Positions 1 through 6,219 of a DNA stretch of 15,493 nt are shown in pieces. Where the stretch lies: contig DAHWJX010000168.1 in assembly GCA_027343965.1 (NCBI GenBank), positions 1 through 15,493 of the forward strand. The letters are read 5' to 3'. The translations under genes were made by a program, and so were the position numbers. The first letter of the stretch is position 1, and the number at the start of each line of letters is the position of its first letter. The stretch is from JAKACU01 sp021821185. Its GTDB lineage: Bacteria > Bacillota > Bacilli > Alicyclobacillales > SLC66. The notes below the pieces were generated by a model. It had not been told where the DNA came from, searched no databases, and saw only the letters and a list, made by a program, of their open reading frames with translations.

Positions 1-146
1 GTCAGGTTCATCCGTTCATTCCACAATTTTAGTAACTCCGCATACAAAAGAAATTGCTCCTGTTGTTTCCCGTTTATTTCAAGGTTTAGCGATGCCGCAT
101 CACGGACTAAAGACGCCATCGTATAATCCTGCACTAGATCACCCAT
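1..146 (-). CDS. rsmG: 16S rRNA (guanine-N7) methyltransferase RsmG, N-terminal part (cut by window edge)
   Basis: Reading leftward from an ATG at 146, about 48 codons stay open to the window edge. The encoded start includes a LLYAELLKLWNERMNLT segment, the typical N-terminal helix of RsmG (GidB). RsmG is the S-adenosylmethionine-dependent enzyme that methylates N7 of a guanosine in the 530 loop of 16S rRNA. The methyltransferase core lies outside the window, so no catalytic motif can be checked. The start overlaps the mnmG stop by 8 bases. An AGAAAGG ribosome binding site sits about nine bases upstream, inside the mnmG end, which suggests translational coupling. A second in-frame ATG lies ten codons later but lacks a comparable site. 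The mnmG-rsmG order is the usual one in Bacilli and supports the call. Confidence 0.88.
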   Translation of the reverse strand, partial: MGDLVQDYTMASLVRDAASLNLEINGKQQEQFLLYAELLKLWNERMNL

Positions 147-2025
147 GTACGCTAGCCTTTCTTACACTTGACTGAAGCCAGATCAGCAGTATTGATACGT
201 CAGCCGGGGTAACCCCTGCGACGCGAGCCGCCTGTCCAATATTGATAGGCAATACATCATTCAACCGTTCCTTGGCTTCATTGGACAATCCAGGCACGAT
301 GCGATAATCCATTTCACGCGGAAGCAGTCGTGATTCTAACTTTTGTTGCTTGGAAATTTCCTGTTCTTGTCGAACAACGTACCCTTCATATTTTACTTGA
401 ATTTCTACCTGTTGCATTACATCATTTGGCAAGGGTTGATCTAAAGGAGCAAACTCATGCACCATGTCATAACTCACACCAGGTCGACGTAACAGTTGTT
501 CAAGCGAACTAACATTACTCGGGATGGGGAGATCCTTCGCAGCAAACATAGGCTCGACAGAGTCAGGTTGCACACGAATACCACGCAGTCTCTGCCTTTC
601 CTTTTCAATACCTGCGCGTTTTTCCACCATTCGTTCATACTTTTCTTCGCACAAAAGGCCAGCCTTAAACCCAATCTCCATCAAACGCAAGTCGGCATTG
701 TCATTACGAAGCATCAATCTATGCTCGGCACGGGATGTGAGCAAACGATAGGGTTCCGCCGTACCCTTTGTCACCAAATCGTCGATCATCACACCGATAT
801 AGGCATCCGATCGCGACAAAATAACAGGTTCTCTTTCGAGCGCCTTAAGGGCAGCATTCATCCCAGCAATAATGCCCTGCCCAGCTGCTTCCTCATAACC
901 AGATGTCCCATTAATTTGACCCGCAGTAAAAAGGCCAGGTACCGCTTTAGACTCTAACGTTGGCCACAACTGAGTAGGCAACAACGCATCGTATTCAATG
1001 GCATAACCAGGGCGTAACATCTCCACCCTTTCAAGGCCAGCAATAGACCGCAACATCTGAATCTGCACATCTTCCGGAAGACTCGTGGACATGCCCTGCA
1101 CATACCATTCGGCGGTATGACGACCCTCTGGTTCTAAAAATACCTGGTGCGACAATCGGTCTTTAAAGCGCACAACCTTATCTTCGATACTCGGGCAATA
1201 CCGTGGTCCACGCCCTTTAATCTCTCCCGAAAACAACGGTGCACGGTGCAAATTATCACCGATGATCTCGTGCGTGCGTTCCGAAGTATACGTCAAAAAG
1301 CAATTTACTTGATCCCTCGGAACTATGTCATCGTCAAAAGAGAACTGCCAGTGTTCCTTATCCCCTGGTTGCGCCAACATTTTCGAAAAATCGATGGAAT
1401 TTTTATTAACGCGCGGCGGCGTTCCTGTTTTAAAGCGAACCAATTCAAAACCCAAATCGATAAGACTGTCGGTCAACTTAAGAGCCGGCAATTGACCATT
1501 CGGGCCGCTTTGATACGAAACATCCCCTAAAATAACTTTTCCTCGTAAATACGTTCCCGTCGTTAAAACCACCGAACGCGAAAAGTATTGGACGCCCGTT
1601 TGTGTGCACACACCGAGGACATGGCCATTTTCCGTAAGAATCTCATCAACCATTCCCTGACGTAATGTCAAGTTCGGCTGATTTTCGATGACGTACTTCA
1701 TACTGCGACCATACTCTGCCTTATCCGATTGAGCTCGCAAAGCTTGTACAGCCGGACCCTTTCCTGTATTCAACAACCGCATTTGAATTTGCGTCAAATC
1801 GGTGTTTCGCGCCATTTGCCCACCTAATGCATCAATCTCACGCACAACGATACCCTTAGCAGGACCGCCAACAGAAGGATTACAAGGCATAAAAGCGATC
1901 GTATCCAAATTGATCGTTAAAAGTAGCGTTTGGCACCCCATACGCGCAGCCGCTAATGCAGCTTCCGATCCAGCATGACCAGCACCTATAACGATCACAT
2001 CATACTGTCCGCCAAAATAACGCAT
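139..2025 (-). CDS. mnmG: tRNA uridine-5-carboxymethylaminomethyl modification enzyme MnmG (GidA)
   Basis: MnmG is the FAD-dependent partner of MnmE. Together they install the carboxymethylaminomethyl group at C5 of the wobble uridine (U34) in tRNAs reading NNA/NNG codons. The protein opens with a Rossmann dinucleotide-binding motif, GAGHAGSEAA, at residues 14-23. It carries the family blocks MPCNPSVGGPAKG, GTYLRG and GTSGYEEAAGQG, the last two typical of the FAD-binding core. The C-terminal helical MnmE/tRNA-binding region is present. I chose the ATG at 2025 because it gives 628 residues, aligns with the family start (MxYxxGQYDVIV) and has a GAGGTGA ribosome binding site at a good distance. 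A GTG at 2034 would add three residues (631 aa). The gene begins just after the mnmE stop, so the two are probably co-translated. Confidence 0.97.
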   Translation of the reverse strand: MRYFGGQYDVIVIGAGHAGSEAALAAARMGCQTLLLTINLDTIAFMPCNPSVGGPAKGIVVREIDALGGQMARNTDLTQIQMRLLNTGKGPAVQALRAQSDKAEYGRSMKYVIENQPNLTLRQGMVDEILTENGHVLGVCTQTGVQYFSRSVVLTTGTYLRGKVILGDVSYQSGPNGQLPALKLTDSLIDLGFELVRFKTGTPPRVNKNSIDFSKMLAQPGDKEHWQFSFDDDIVPRDQVNCFLTYTSERTHEIIGDNLHRAPLFSGEIKGRGPRYCPSIEDKVVRFKDRLSHQVFLEPEGRHTAEWYVQGMSTSLPEDVQIQMLRSIAGLERVEMLRPGYAIEYDALLPTQLWPTLESKAVPGLFTAGQINGTSGYEEAAGQGIIAGMNAALKALEREPVILSRSDAYIGVMIDDLVTKGTAEPYRLLTSRAEHRLMLRNDNADLRLMEIGFKAGLLCEEKYERMVEKRAGIEKERQRLRGIRVQPDSVEPMFAAKDLPIPSNVSSLEQLLRRPGVSYDMVHEFAPLDQPLPNDVMQQVEIQVKYEGYVVRQEQEISKQQKLESRLLPREMDYRIVPGLSNEAKERLNDVLPINIGQAARVAGVTPADVSILLIWLQSSVRKASVHG

Positions 2026-2035
2026 CGCCTTCACC

Positions 2036-3418
2036 TCATTTTCCTAAACAAAATTGTGAAAATATCTGGTCGAGAAGATCTTCTCTAGGTGTTTCTCCTA
2101 TCACTTCACCAAGCGTAATCCAAGCCTGCTGCATATCCACAGCGATAAGATCAAGGGTTTGACCTTCTTGTACCGAATCCATGACATTTTGTAAACATCC
2201 ACTTGTTTCTTCAAGCAACATAATATGCCGACTCGACGCGAGAAACGGTGCATCAGAGACTTGTTGACCTGATCCTGCAACTAAGTGACAAATTTTACGT
2301 TCAAACTCGAGTACATTCTGATGCGACAAAGTGGAATGGAGCATGACCCTGTCAGTGCCCACCTGCTGATTGACAAAAGCAGTGTCAATCACTATCGGCA
2401 AGTCGGCTTTGTTAATCAAGGCAAAACCCTTTTTGTGCGCTAACAAATCCAACAACTCAAGATCTGTATCCGCAAGCGGCCGACTGCCATCAAGTAAAAC
2501 AACTATCAAATCCGCCTCTTCTACTACTTCACGACTCTTACGAACACCAATTTTTTCGACAATATCTTCAGTCTCCCGAATTCCTGCCGTATCGACGATG
2601 TAAAAAGGTATACCGCCGATATCCACCTTTTCTTCAATCAAGTCTCGCGTTGTACCAGGTATATCAGTTACAATCGCACGATCTATTTTTACCAGAGAAT
2701 TGAGTAACGATGATTTTCCGACATTCGGGCGCCCTATGATAGCAAGCCTCACACCATCACGCAAAATGCGTCCATGAAGCGCCTCATCCAGCAAGACATG
2801 CAATCGCTGCGTTAGTCCTTTGGCTTCCTGATACACAAACTCAGACGTCGCTTGTTCGTCATCATGTTCCGGATAGTCAATCGTAACTTCAATTCTCGCC
2901 AAAACCTCAAGCATGTCATGGCGAATTGCTTGAATGGTTTGTTTTAAGGTTCCTTGAACCTGCCTCAAAGCAGCGACACGCGCCAGATCTGTCTGTGCGG
3001 CGATCAATTCCATGACACCTTCTGCTTGGGACAAGTCAATACGTCCATGAAGATACGCACGCTTTGTAAATTCACCAGGTTCAGCAAGTCTAGCACCTGC
3101 GCGCACAATTTCTCGCAATACTGCTTGCACAGCCTGCCAACCACCATGCGTACTTACTTCCACCACGTCTTCTCTTGTATAGGTTCGCGGTTTACGCATT
3201 AAAGTCACAAGAACCTCGTCAATCACGCTTTTATCATCTAATTTGATTATCAGCCCGTAGTGAACCGTATGCGTTTTAGATGCATGCAGCGGACTTTTAC
3301 TTTGAAAAATACGGTCAACTATCGCAATAGCATCAGGCCCGCTAACACGAATCACAGCGATGCTCGCTTCTCCCATCGCTGTAGCGATAGCGGCAATCGT
3401 ATCCGTTGTTGCTGACAC
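2036..3418 (-). CDS. mnmE: tRNA modification GTPase MnmE (TrmE)
   Basis: MnmE is a dimeric, potassium-activated GTPase that works with MnmG on wobble uridine 34. The order is an N-terminal tetrahydrofolate-binding domain (about 1-120), a helical domain, an inserted G domain (about 220-380) and the C-terminal helix. Visible motifs are G1 GRPNVGKSS (229-237), G2 around DIPGTTRD (252-259), G3 DTAG (277-280) and G4 NKAD (336-339). The protein ends in FCLGK, the conserved C-terminal box with its functional cysteine. Its 460 residues match the family length. Translation begins at GTG (3418), with AAGGGAG ten bases upstream. An ATG four bases earlier is out of frame. A strong hairpin (3441-3497) separates it from jag, so its expression may depend on readthrough or on a promoter I could not locate. 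Confidence 0.97.
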   Translation of the reverse strand: MSATTDTIAAIATAMGEASIAVIRVSGPDAIAIVDRIFQSKSPLHASKTHTVHYGLIIKLDDKSVIDEVLVTLMRKPRTYTREDVVEVSTHGGWQAVQAVLREIVRAGARLAEPGEFTKRAYLHGRIDLSQAEGVMELIAAQTDLARVAALRQVQGTLKQTIQAIRHDMLEVLARIEVTIDYPEHDDEQATSEFVYQEAKGLTQRLHVLLDEALHGRILRDGVRLAIIGRPNVGKSSLLNSLVKIDRAIVTDIPGTTRDLIEEKVDIGGIPFYIVDTAGIRETEDIVEKIGVRKSREVVEEADLIVVLLDGSRPLADTDLELLDLLAHKKGFALINKADLPIVIDTAFVNQQVGTDRVMLHSTLSHQNVLEFERKICHLVAGSGQQVSDAPFLASSRHIMLLEETSGCLQNVMDSVQEGQTLDLIAVDMQQAWITLGEVIGETPREDLLDQIFSQFCLGK

Positions 3419-3440
3419 TCATTATGCACTCCCTTAACAA

Positions 3441-3497
3441 GATAACAAAAAAGTTGGAGCCCGAACTTGATGCTAGGACGCCAACTTTTTCATTATC
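3441..3497 (-). terminator. Long hairpin with U-run between jag and mnmE (terminator or attenuator)
   Basis: On the minus-strand transcript, 17 bases (3497-3481) pair with 17 bases (3457-3441) without a break if two G-U pairs are allowed. The core is AAAAAGTTGG against CCAACTTTTT. Inner bases GTCC/GGGC can lengthen the stem and leave a loop of about 13. The right arm ends in six U residues, as expected of an intrinsic terminator. On the plus strand two positions mismatch, so the structure favours the jag-to-mnmE direction. It ends 3-10 bases before the mnmE ribosome binding site. How strongly it terminates cannot be judged from sequence alone. Confidence 0.65.
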
Positions 3498-3517
3498 ATG
3501 TCATGTGTGATGACACT

Positions 3518-4198
3518 TTAGCGTACCTGCTGTCGGTACTTACTTTCGGCACGCAAACTAGGTTTGCGCACGGCTTTATGAACCTCCATCGGAATGATAA
3601 CGATCGCTCTATCCGGTTCCGTTCCACGACTTTCCGTTCGTACGTCTTGCCGTTCTTGCAAAGCAACATGAATAATCTTTCGTTCTTGAGCTGTCATAGG
3701 CTCAAGTGAGATTTCTTTTCTCAAGTATAAAGCCTTTTCAGCCATTTTTTCGGCTCGATATTGAAGCGCCTGTTTACGTCGCTCCCGATATCCCTGTGCA
3801 TCCACCGTAAAATGATAACGTTTATCCGCATGTTTATTGCCTATAGCCGTAACCAAATATTCGATAGAATCTAACGTCTGCCCATGTTTTCCGATCAACA
3901 GGCCTACACGATCACCTTGTAAATCAAACGTTACATCACGACCGTCGACGCGCTTTTGAACACGGACCGCTAAGTGCATTGTGATGAACATTTCACGCAA
4001 AAAACGTTCGGCATCGCCCACAGGATCATCGATTGCTGTGATCGCAATTTCCGCATTGCGTGACCCAAATCCCAAAAAACCCCTCGTCGGGGCAACTTGT
4101 ACAACGACTTGCGCGCGGTCGCGGGTTATTCCGAGTTGCTGTAACCCAACTGCGACCGCCTCTTCTACCGTCTTCGCCGTTACGTGAACCTTCCTCAT
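3518..4198 (-). CDS. jag: Jag/KhpB (EloR) RNA-binding protein, KH-R3H
   Basis: This 226-residue protein has the three-part architecture of Jag (SpoIIIJ-associated protein, KhpB/EloR). A Jag_N domain fills about residues 1-52 and includes the GFLGFGSR turn. A linker follows, then a KH domain with its GxxG loop GKHG at 103-106. The R3H domain is near 150-205, with the defining Arg and His in RKIIH (173-177). Known homologues bind RNA with KhpA and influence cell elongation and division; in B. subtilis the gene is paired with spoIIIJ/yidC. Here it starts six bases after the yidC stop, with AGGGGG upstream, so the two genes form one translational unit. The ATG at 4198 gives the family N-terminus (MRKVHVTAKTVEEAV). 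A strong hairpin follows the gene. Confidence 0.95.
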   Translation of the reverse strand: MRKVHVTAKTVEEAVAVGLQQLGITRDRAQVVVQVAPTRGFLGFGSRNAEIAITAIDDPVGDAERFLREMFITMHLAVRVQKRVDGRDVTFDLQGDRVGLLIGKHGQTLDSIEYLVTAIGNKHADKRYHFTVDAQGYRERRKQALQYRAEKMAEKALYLRKEISLEPMTAQERKIIHVALQERQDVRTESRGTEPDRAIVIIPMEVHKAVRKPSLRAESKYRQQVR

Positions 4199-4204
4199 CA
4201 GCGA

Positions 4205-4948
4205 TCATGCCCCCTGATTCGTAGGCTTAACCCGAGTGAAGTACGTTTGAAAAATCGTAAATACGTTACTGACAACCCAGTACAAAGCCAACCCTGCATC
4301 GAACTTTAATCCCATGAAAAAGATCATGACAGGGAAAATATACATAATCATCTTTTGGCTGGATTCCATCTGTACCATCGTCAAGCGCGTCTGAAAATAA
4401 CTCGTCACCGCTGCAAGCACTGGTAAAATATACGTGTGATCAGGCACTCCCAAAGGCAACAACCCCAGGAACTTAGATGATAACATCGCCTGATCTGTAT
4501 AAATGGCTCGATACAATACCCACAAGACGACCATCTGCAACAGCATCGGCATACACCCTGCAACAGGATTTACGCCCTCGGACTTATACACATTCATCGT
4601 TTCTTCTTGGAACTTTTTCGAATCGCCAGCGTACTTTTTCTTAAGTTCTTGAAGGCGCGGCTGCAACGCTTGCATTCGCTTGGTGTTGCGCAAACTACGA
4701 ATCACAAGCGGCATGGTGACAAGCCGAATCAAGATCGTCACTACAATAAGAGCCAACCCATAATCGTGAAATGTGAATTGCGCTACCCAATTAATAAAGT
4801 GCGCCAAACTATTAACTGCGTCATCCCAAACACTAGGACTCGCAGGCACCTTCGCTGTGTTCGTCGCAGCGAACGCCGATGCACTGCTTCCGAAAAACAT
4901 GGCAGCACCCAGTGCTAATCCCATCAATCTTGAGGTACGCAAACCCAC
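4205..4948 (-). CDS. yidC: Membrane protein insertase YidC/SpoIIIJ (Oxa1 family)
   Basis: YidC inserts and folds membrane proteins, alone or with SecYEG. I place the start at GTG 4948 (247 aa), ten bases after GGGAGG. The frame is open up to 5059, but that extension would run through yidD and lacks membrane-protein character. Residues 1-27 form a signal peptide, with a likely signal peptidase I site after SAFA. There is no lipobox cysteine, unlike B. subtilis SpoIIIJ. Five hydrophobic segments follow at about 63-84, 132-152, 171-189, 200-215 and 217-235. The conserved arginine of the hydrophilic groove is R75 in TILIRLVTMPL. A charged cytoplasmic helical hairpin lies at about 85-125. The C-terminus is short and not strongly basic. 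It sits 22 bases after yidD and 6 before jag. Confidence 0.95.
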   Translation of the reverse strand: MGLRTSRLMGLALGAAMFFGSSASAFAATNTAKVPASPSVWDDAVNSLAHFINWVAQFTFHDYGLALIVVTILIRLVTMPLVIRSLRNTKRMQALQPRLQELKKKYAGDSKKFQEETMNVYKSEGVNPVAGCMPMLLQMVVLWVLYRAIYTDQAMLSSKFLGLLPLGVPDHTYILPVLAAVTSYFQTRLTMVQMESSQKMIMYIFPVMIFFMGLKFDAGLALYWVVSNVFTIFQTYFTRVKPTNQGA

Positions 4949-4970
4949 TACAAACCAACCTCCCACACGA

Positions 4971-5180
4971 TTACGGCAATGGATCGTATCCACCTGGATG
5001 CCAAGGACCACATCGTACAATGCGTCGCAAAGAAAGCCAACCACCCTTAAACACACCATACTTTTTCACTGCCGCCAAGGAGTAATGGGAGCAAGTAGGT
5101 TCAAACCGACAGGAAGGAGGTGTTAAAGGTGAGATAAATAACTGATAAAAACGAATAATCCCGATGACGATGAGCTTCAC
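4971..5180 (-). CDS. yidD: Membrane protein insertion efficiency factor YidD
   Basis: This 69-residue protein has the YidD signature. An N-terminal amphipathic/hydrophobic helix leads into FYQLFISPLTPPSCRFEPTC, then SHYSLAAVKKYGVFKGGW and RCGPWHPGGYDPLP, with the conserved cysteines and the HPGGYDP block. YidD is a small inner-membrane-associated protein that improves YidC-dependent insertion, and it is almost always encoded between rnpA and yidC, as here. The start is GTG at 5180, preceded by AGAGGGG at nine bases. The gene lies 25 bases after rnpA and 22 before yidC, so co-transcription is likely. Confidence 0.95.
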   Translation of the reverse strand: MKLIVIGIIRFYQLFISPLTPPSCRFEPTCSHYSLAAVKKYGVFKGGWLSLRRIVRCGPWHPGGYDPLP

Positions 5181-5205
5181 TATCGAACGCCCCTCTACAC
5201 CAGTA

Positions 5206-5586
5206 CTAACTACACAATTTAGCTCTTTTCAACAATAACACCATCTGCTTGTCCACATCATTACACGTTTTTAAACAAGGGGCCTCTTTGCGAGCAATCA
5301 CAACGATAAAGAAACCACGATCAAACTGCTGCACGTGTCGACGCAATGATTCTCGCAGCAACCGCTTTGTCCTGTTTCTTACGACAGCATTGCCCACTTT
5401 TTTACTGACGGAAAAACCCACTTTAGTGGCTTCTCCCTTTCGCCTCTTCAATACATAGAGTACATAGTACCTATTTGCAACCGAAGTACCATGCAAAAAA
5501 ACCGTCCGAAAATCACGATTTTGTTGCAAGCGGTGACCTTTAAGAGTCACCTTATATCTAATCAGTTCCATAACGTTTTCCGGCAC
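5206..5586 (-). CDS. rnpA: Ribonuclease P protein component RnpA
   Basis: RnpA is the protein cofactor of RNase P, which removes 5' leaders from precursor tRNAs. The family core is clear: an N-terminal LKGHRLQQNRDFRTVFLHG, the central VGFSVSKKVGNAVVRNRTKR with the RNR-type RNA-binding helix (about 65-79), and the C-terminal FIVVIARKEA strand. I chose GTG at 5586 (126 aa) because a perfect GGAGG lies exactly nine bases upstream. The frame is open to 5649, but that longer form has no such site and would overlap the terminator-like hairpin. An in-frame ATG five codons downstream (121 aa) is the alternative. It is separated from rpmH by 68 bases that contain an intrinsic terminator. Confidence 0.94.
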   Translation of the reverse strand: MPENVMELIRYKVTLKGHRLQQNRDFRTVFLHGTSVANRYYVLYVLKRRKGEATKVGFSVSKKVGNAVVRNRTKRLLRESLRRHVQQFDRGFFIVVIARKEAPCLKTCNDVDKQMVLLLKRAKLCS

Positions 5587-5629
5587 AGAGTAGAACCTCC
5601 ACTGATCACGGCACGCCCGGTCATAACGG

Positions 5630-5655
5630 AAAAAAAGACCACCGAACAAGTGGCC
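5630..5655 (-). terminator. Intrinsic terminator between rpmH and rnpA
   Basis: On the minus-strand transcript GGCCAC pairs with GUGGUC (six pairs, one G-U) across a seven-base loop. Seven U residues follow immediately. The stem begins at the last base of the rpmH stop codon. The position suggests partial termination that lets rpmH be expressed more than rnpA. Confidence 0.7.
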
Positions 5656-5789
5656 TACGCTGATAAGACTTTTCTACCTTTGCGGCGTCTTGCGGCCAAG
5701 ACACGGCGGCCATTTTTTGTAGACATCCGCTTACGAAATCCATGAACTTTCTTGCGCTTACGAACATTAGGATTATAAGTCGGTTTCAC
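5655..5789 (-). CDS. rpmH: 50S ribosomal protein L34
   Basis: This 44-codon frame encodes a typical L34: a MKPTYNPNVRKRKKVHGFRKR beginning, then the MSTKNGRRVLAARRRKGRK block. It is extremely basic and of normal length. L34 is part of the large ribosomal subunit. The start is GTG at 5789, read as Met, which replaces the more usual ATG. GGGGAGG lies eleven bases upstream. It is the first gene of the leftward operon and is driven by a near-consensus promoter at 5839-5868. The intrinsic terminator starts at its stop codon. The rpmH-rnpA pair next to the origin is a hallmark of bacterial oriC regions. Confidence 0.97.
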   Translation of the reverse strand: MKPTYNPNVRKRKKVHGFRKRMSTKNGRRVLAARRRKGRKVLSA

Positions 5790-5838
5790 AGTTAGTCACA
5801 CCTCCCCAAGCGTCCCTTCATAGAAGAAACACCTTCTA

Positions 5839-5868
5839 ATTATAGTGACGTATTCCTTCGGATGTCAA
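5839..5868 (-). promoter_or_regulatory. Sigma-A-type promoter of rpmH operon
   Basis: Read leftward, a perfect TTGACA (5868-5863) is followed by 18 bases and a perfect TATAAT (5844-5839). Transcription would start near 5832, about 40 bases before the rpmH start codon. This is the best promoter match in the window, as expected for a ribosomal protein gene. Confidence 0.88.
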
Positions 5869-5901
5869 GTTAAAAAGGTCGTCCACAGGCAGTTATCAAC
5901 A

Positions 5902-5959
5902 TGTGGATAATTATTGTGTACATTTTCTTTATAGACACGATGCACAATAATTATCCACA
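5902..5959. repeat. 17-bp perfect inverted repeat carrying two DnaA boxes
   Basis: Bases 5902-5918 (tgtggataattattgtg) are the exact reverse complement of 5943-5959, with a 24-base spacer. The outer nine bases of each arm are perfect DnaA boxes. The other eight bases of each arm (ttattgtg/cacaataa) are also conserved between arms, so the symmetry extends beyond the boxes. Confidence 0.9.
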
Positions 5960-6025
5960 GCCTCGACATTTCCTTTACTTCTTCGACAAATTACGTTCTA
6001 AATCGCGCAAAATAGCCCCTCATTG

Positions 6026-6054
6026 TTGTCTAACAAACGCTTTTTTGATATGAT
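6026..6054 (+). promoter_or_regulatory. Probable dnaA promoter
   Basis: TTGTCT (6026-6031) and TATGAT (6049-6054) are separated by 17 bases. The start would be near 6061, giving a dnaA leader of about 160 bases that contains four perfect DnaA boxes and several near matches. This layout is the classic one for repression of dnaA by DnaA. Confidence 0.7.
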
Positions 6055-6082
6055 TGGACAGCATTAATGGAACGGCTGTTTT

Positions 6083-6117
6083 ACTTATCCACAGGTTATG
6101 AACACCTGTGGATAAGT
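6083..6117. repeat. 14-bp perfect inverted repeat of DnaA boxes in the dnaA leader
   Basis: acttatccacaggt (6083-6096) is matched exactly in reverse by 6104-6117, with a seven-base loop. Each arm holds one perfect DnaA box. In the transcript it would form a stable hairpin. Confidence 0.88.
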
Positions 6118-6136
6118 TATCCCCACCATCTGCTAT

Positions 6137-6162
6137 TGTGTATAAGTTGCTTGTTATACACA
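6137..6162. repeat. Inverted pair of TTATACACA DnaA boxes
   Basis: tgtgtataa (6137-6145) and ttatacaca (6154-6162) are exact reverse complements, eight bases apart. Both are perfect DnaA boxes of the A variant, unlike the C variant of the other pairs. Confidence 0.85.
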
Positions 6163-6219
6163 CCGCCCTTGTGGATACGTCAGCTTCCAACTCTTTTTAT
6201 CTCGGGGGGCTTTTATTGT

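Larger units (their letters stand above)
5879..6178. other. oriC, upstream part (rpmH-dnaA intergenic DnaA-box cluster)
   Basis: The rpmH-dnaA spacer holds many DnaA boxes (consensus TTATNCACA). Perfect boxes: 5902-5910 (-), 5951-5959 (+), 6085-6093 (+), 6107-6115 (-), 6137-6145 (-) and 6154-6162 (+). One-mismatch boxes: 5893-5901 (+), 6096-6104 (+), 6117-6125 (+) and 6170-6178 (-). The six perfect boxes form three inverted pairs. The location, the divergent leading-strand genes and the second cluster after dnaA indicate a bipartite Bacillus-type origin. Boxes from 6085 on lie in the dnaA leader and probably also serve autorepression of dnaA. Confidence 0.9.

Noticed and set aside
496..957. 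Plus-strand frame of 153 codons inside mnmG
   Set aside because: It is antisense to a highly conserved gene, has no plausible family features and other such frames in the window behave as shadows.
4949..5059. N-terminal extension of YidC
   Set aside because: It overlaps yidD in another frame and puts a non-hydrophobic stretch before the signal peptide. GTG 4948 has a good ribosome binding site.
6067..6219. N-terminal extension of DnaA from ATG 6067
   Set aside because: It runs through five or more DnaA boxes, lacks DnaA-like sequence and the family start with a ribosome binding site is at 6220.
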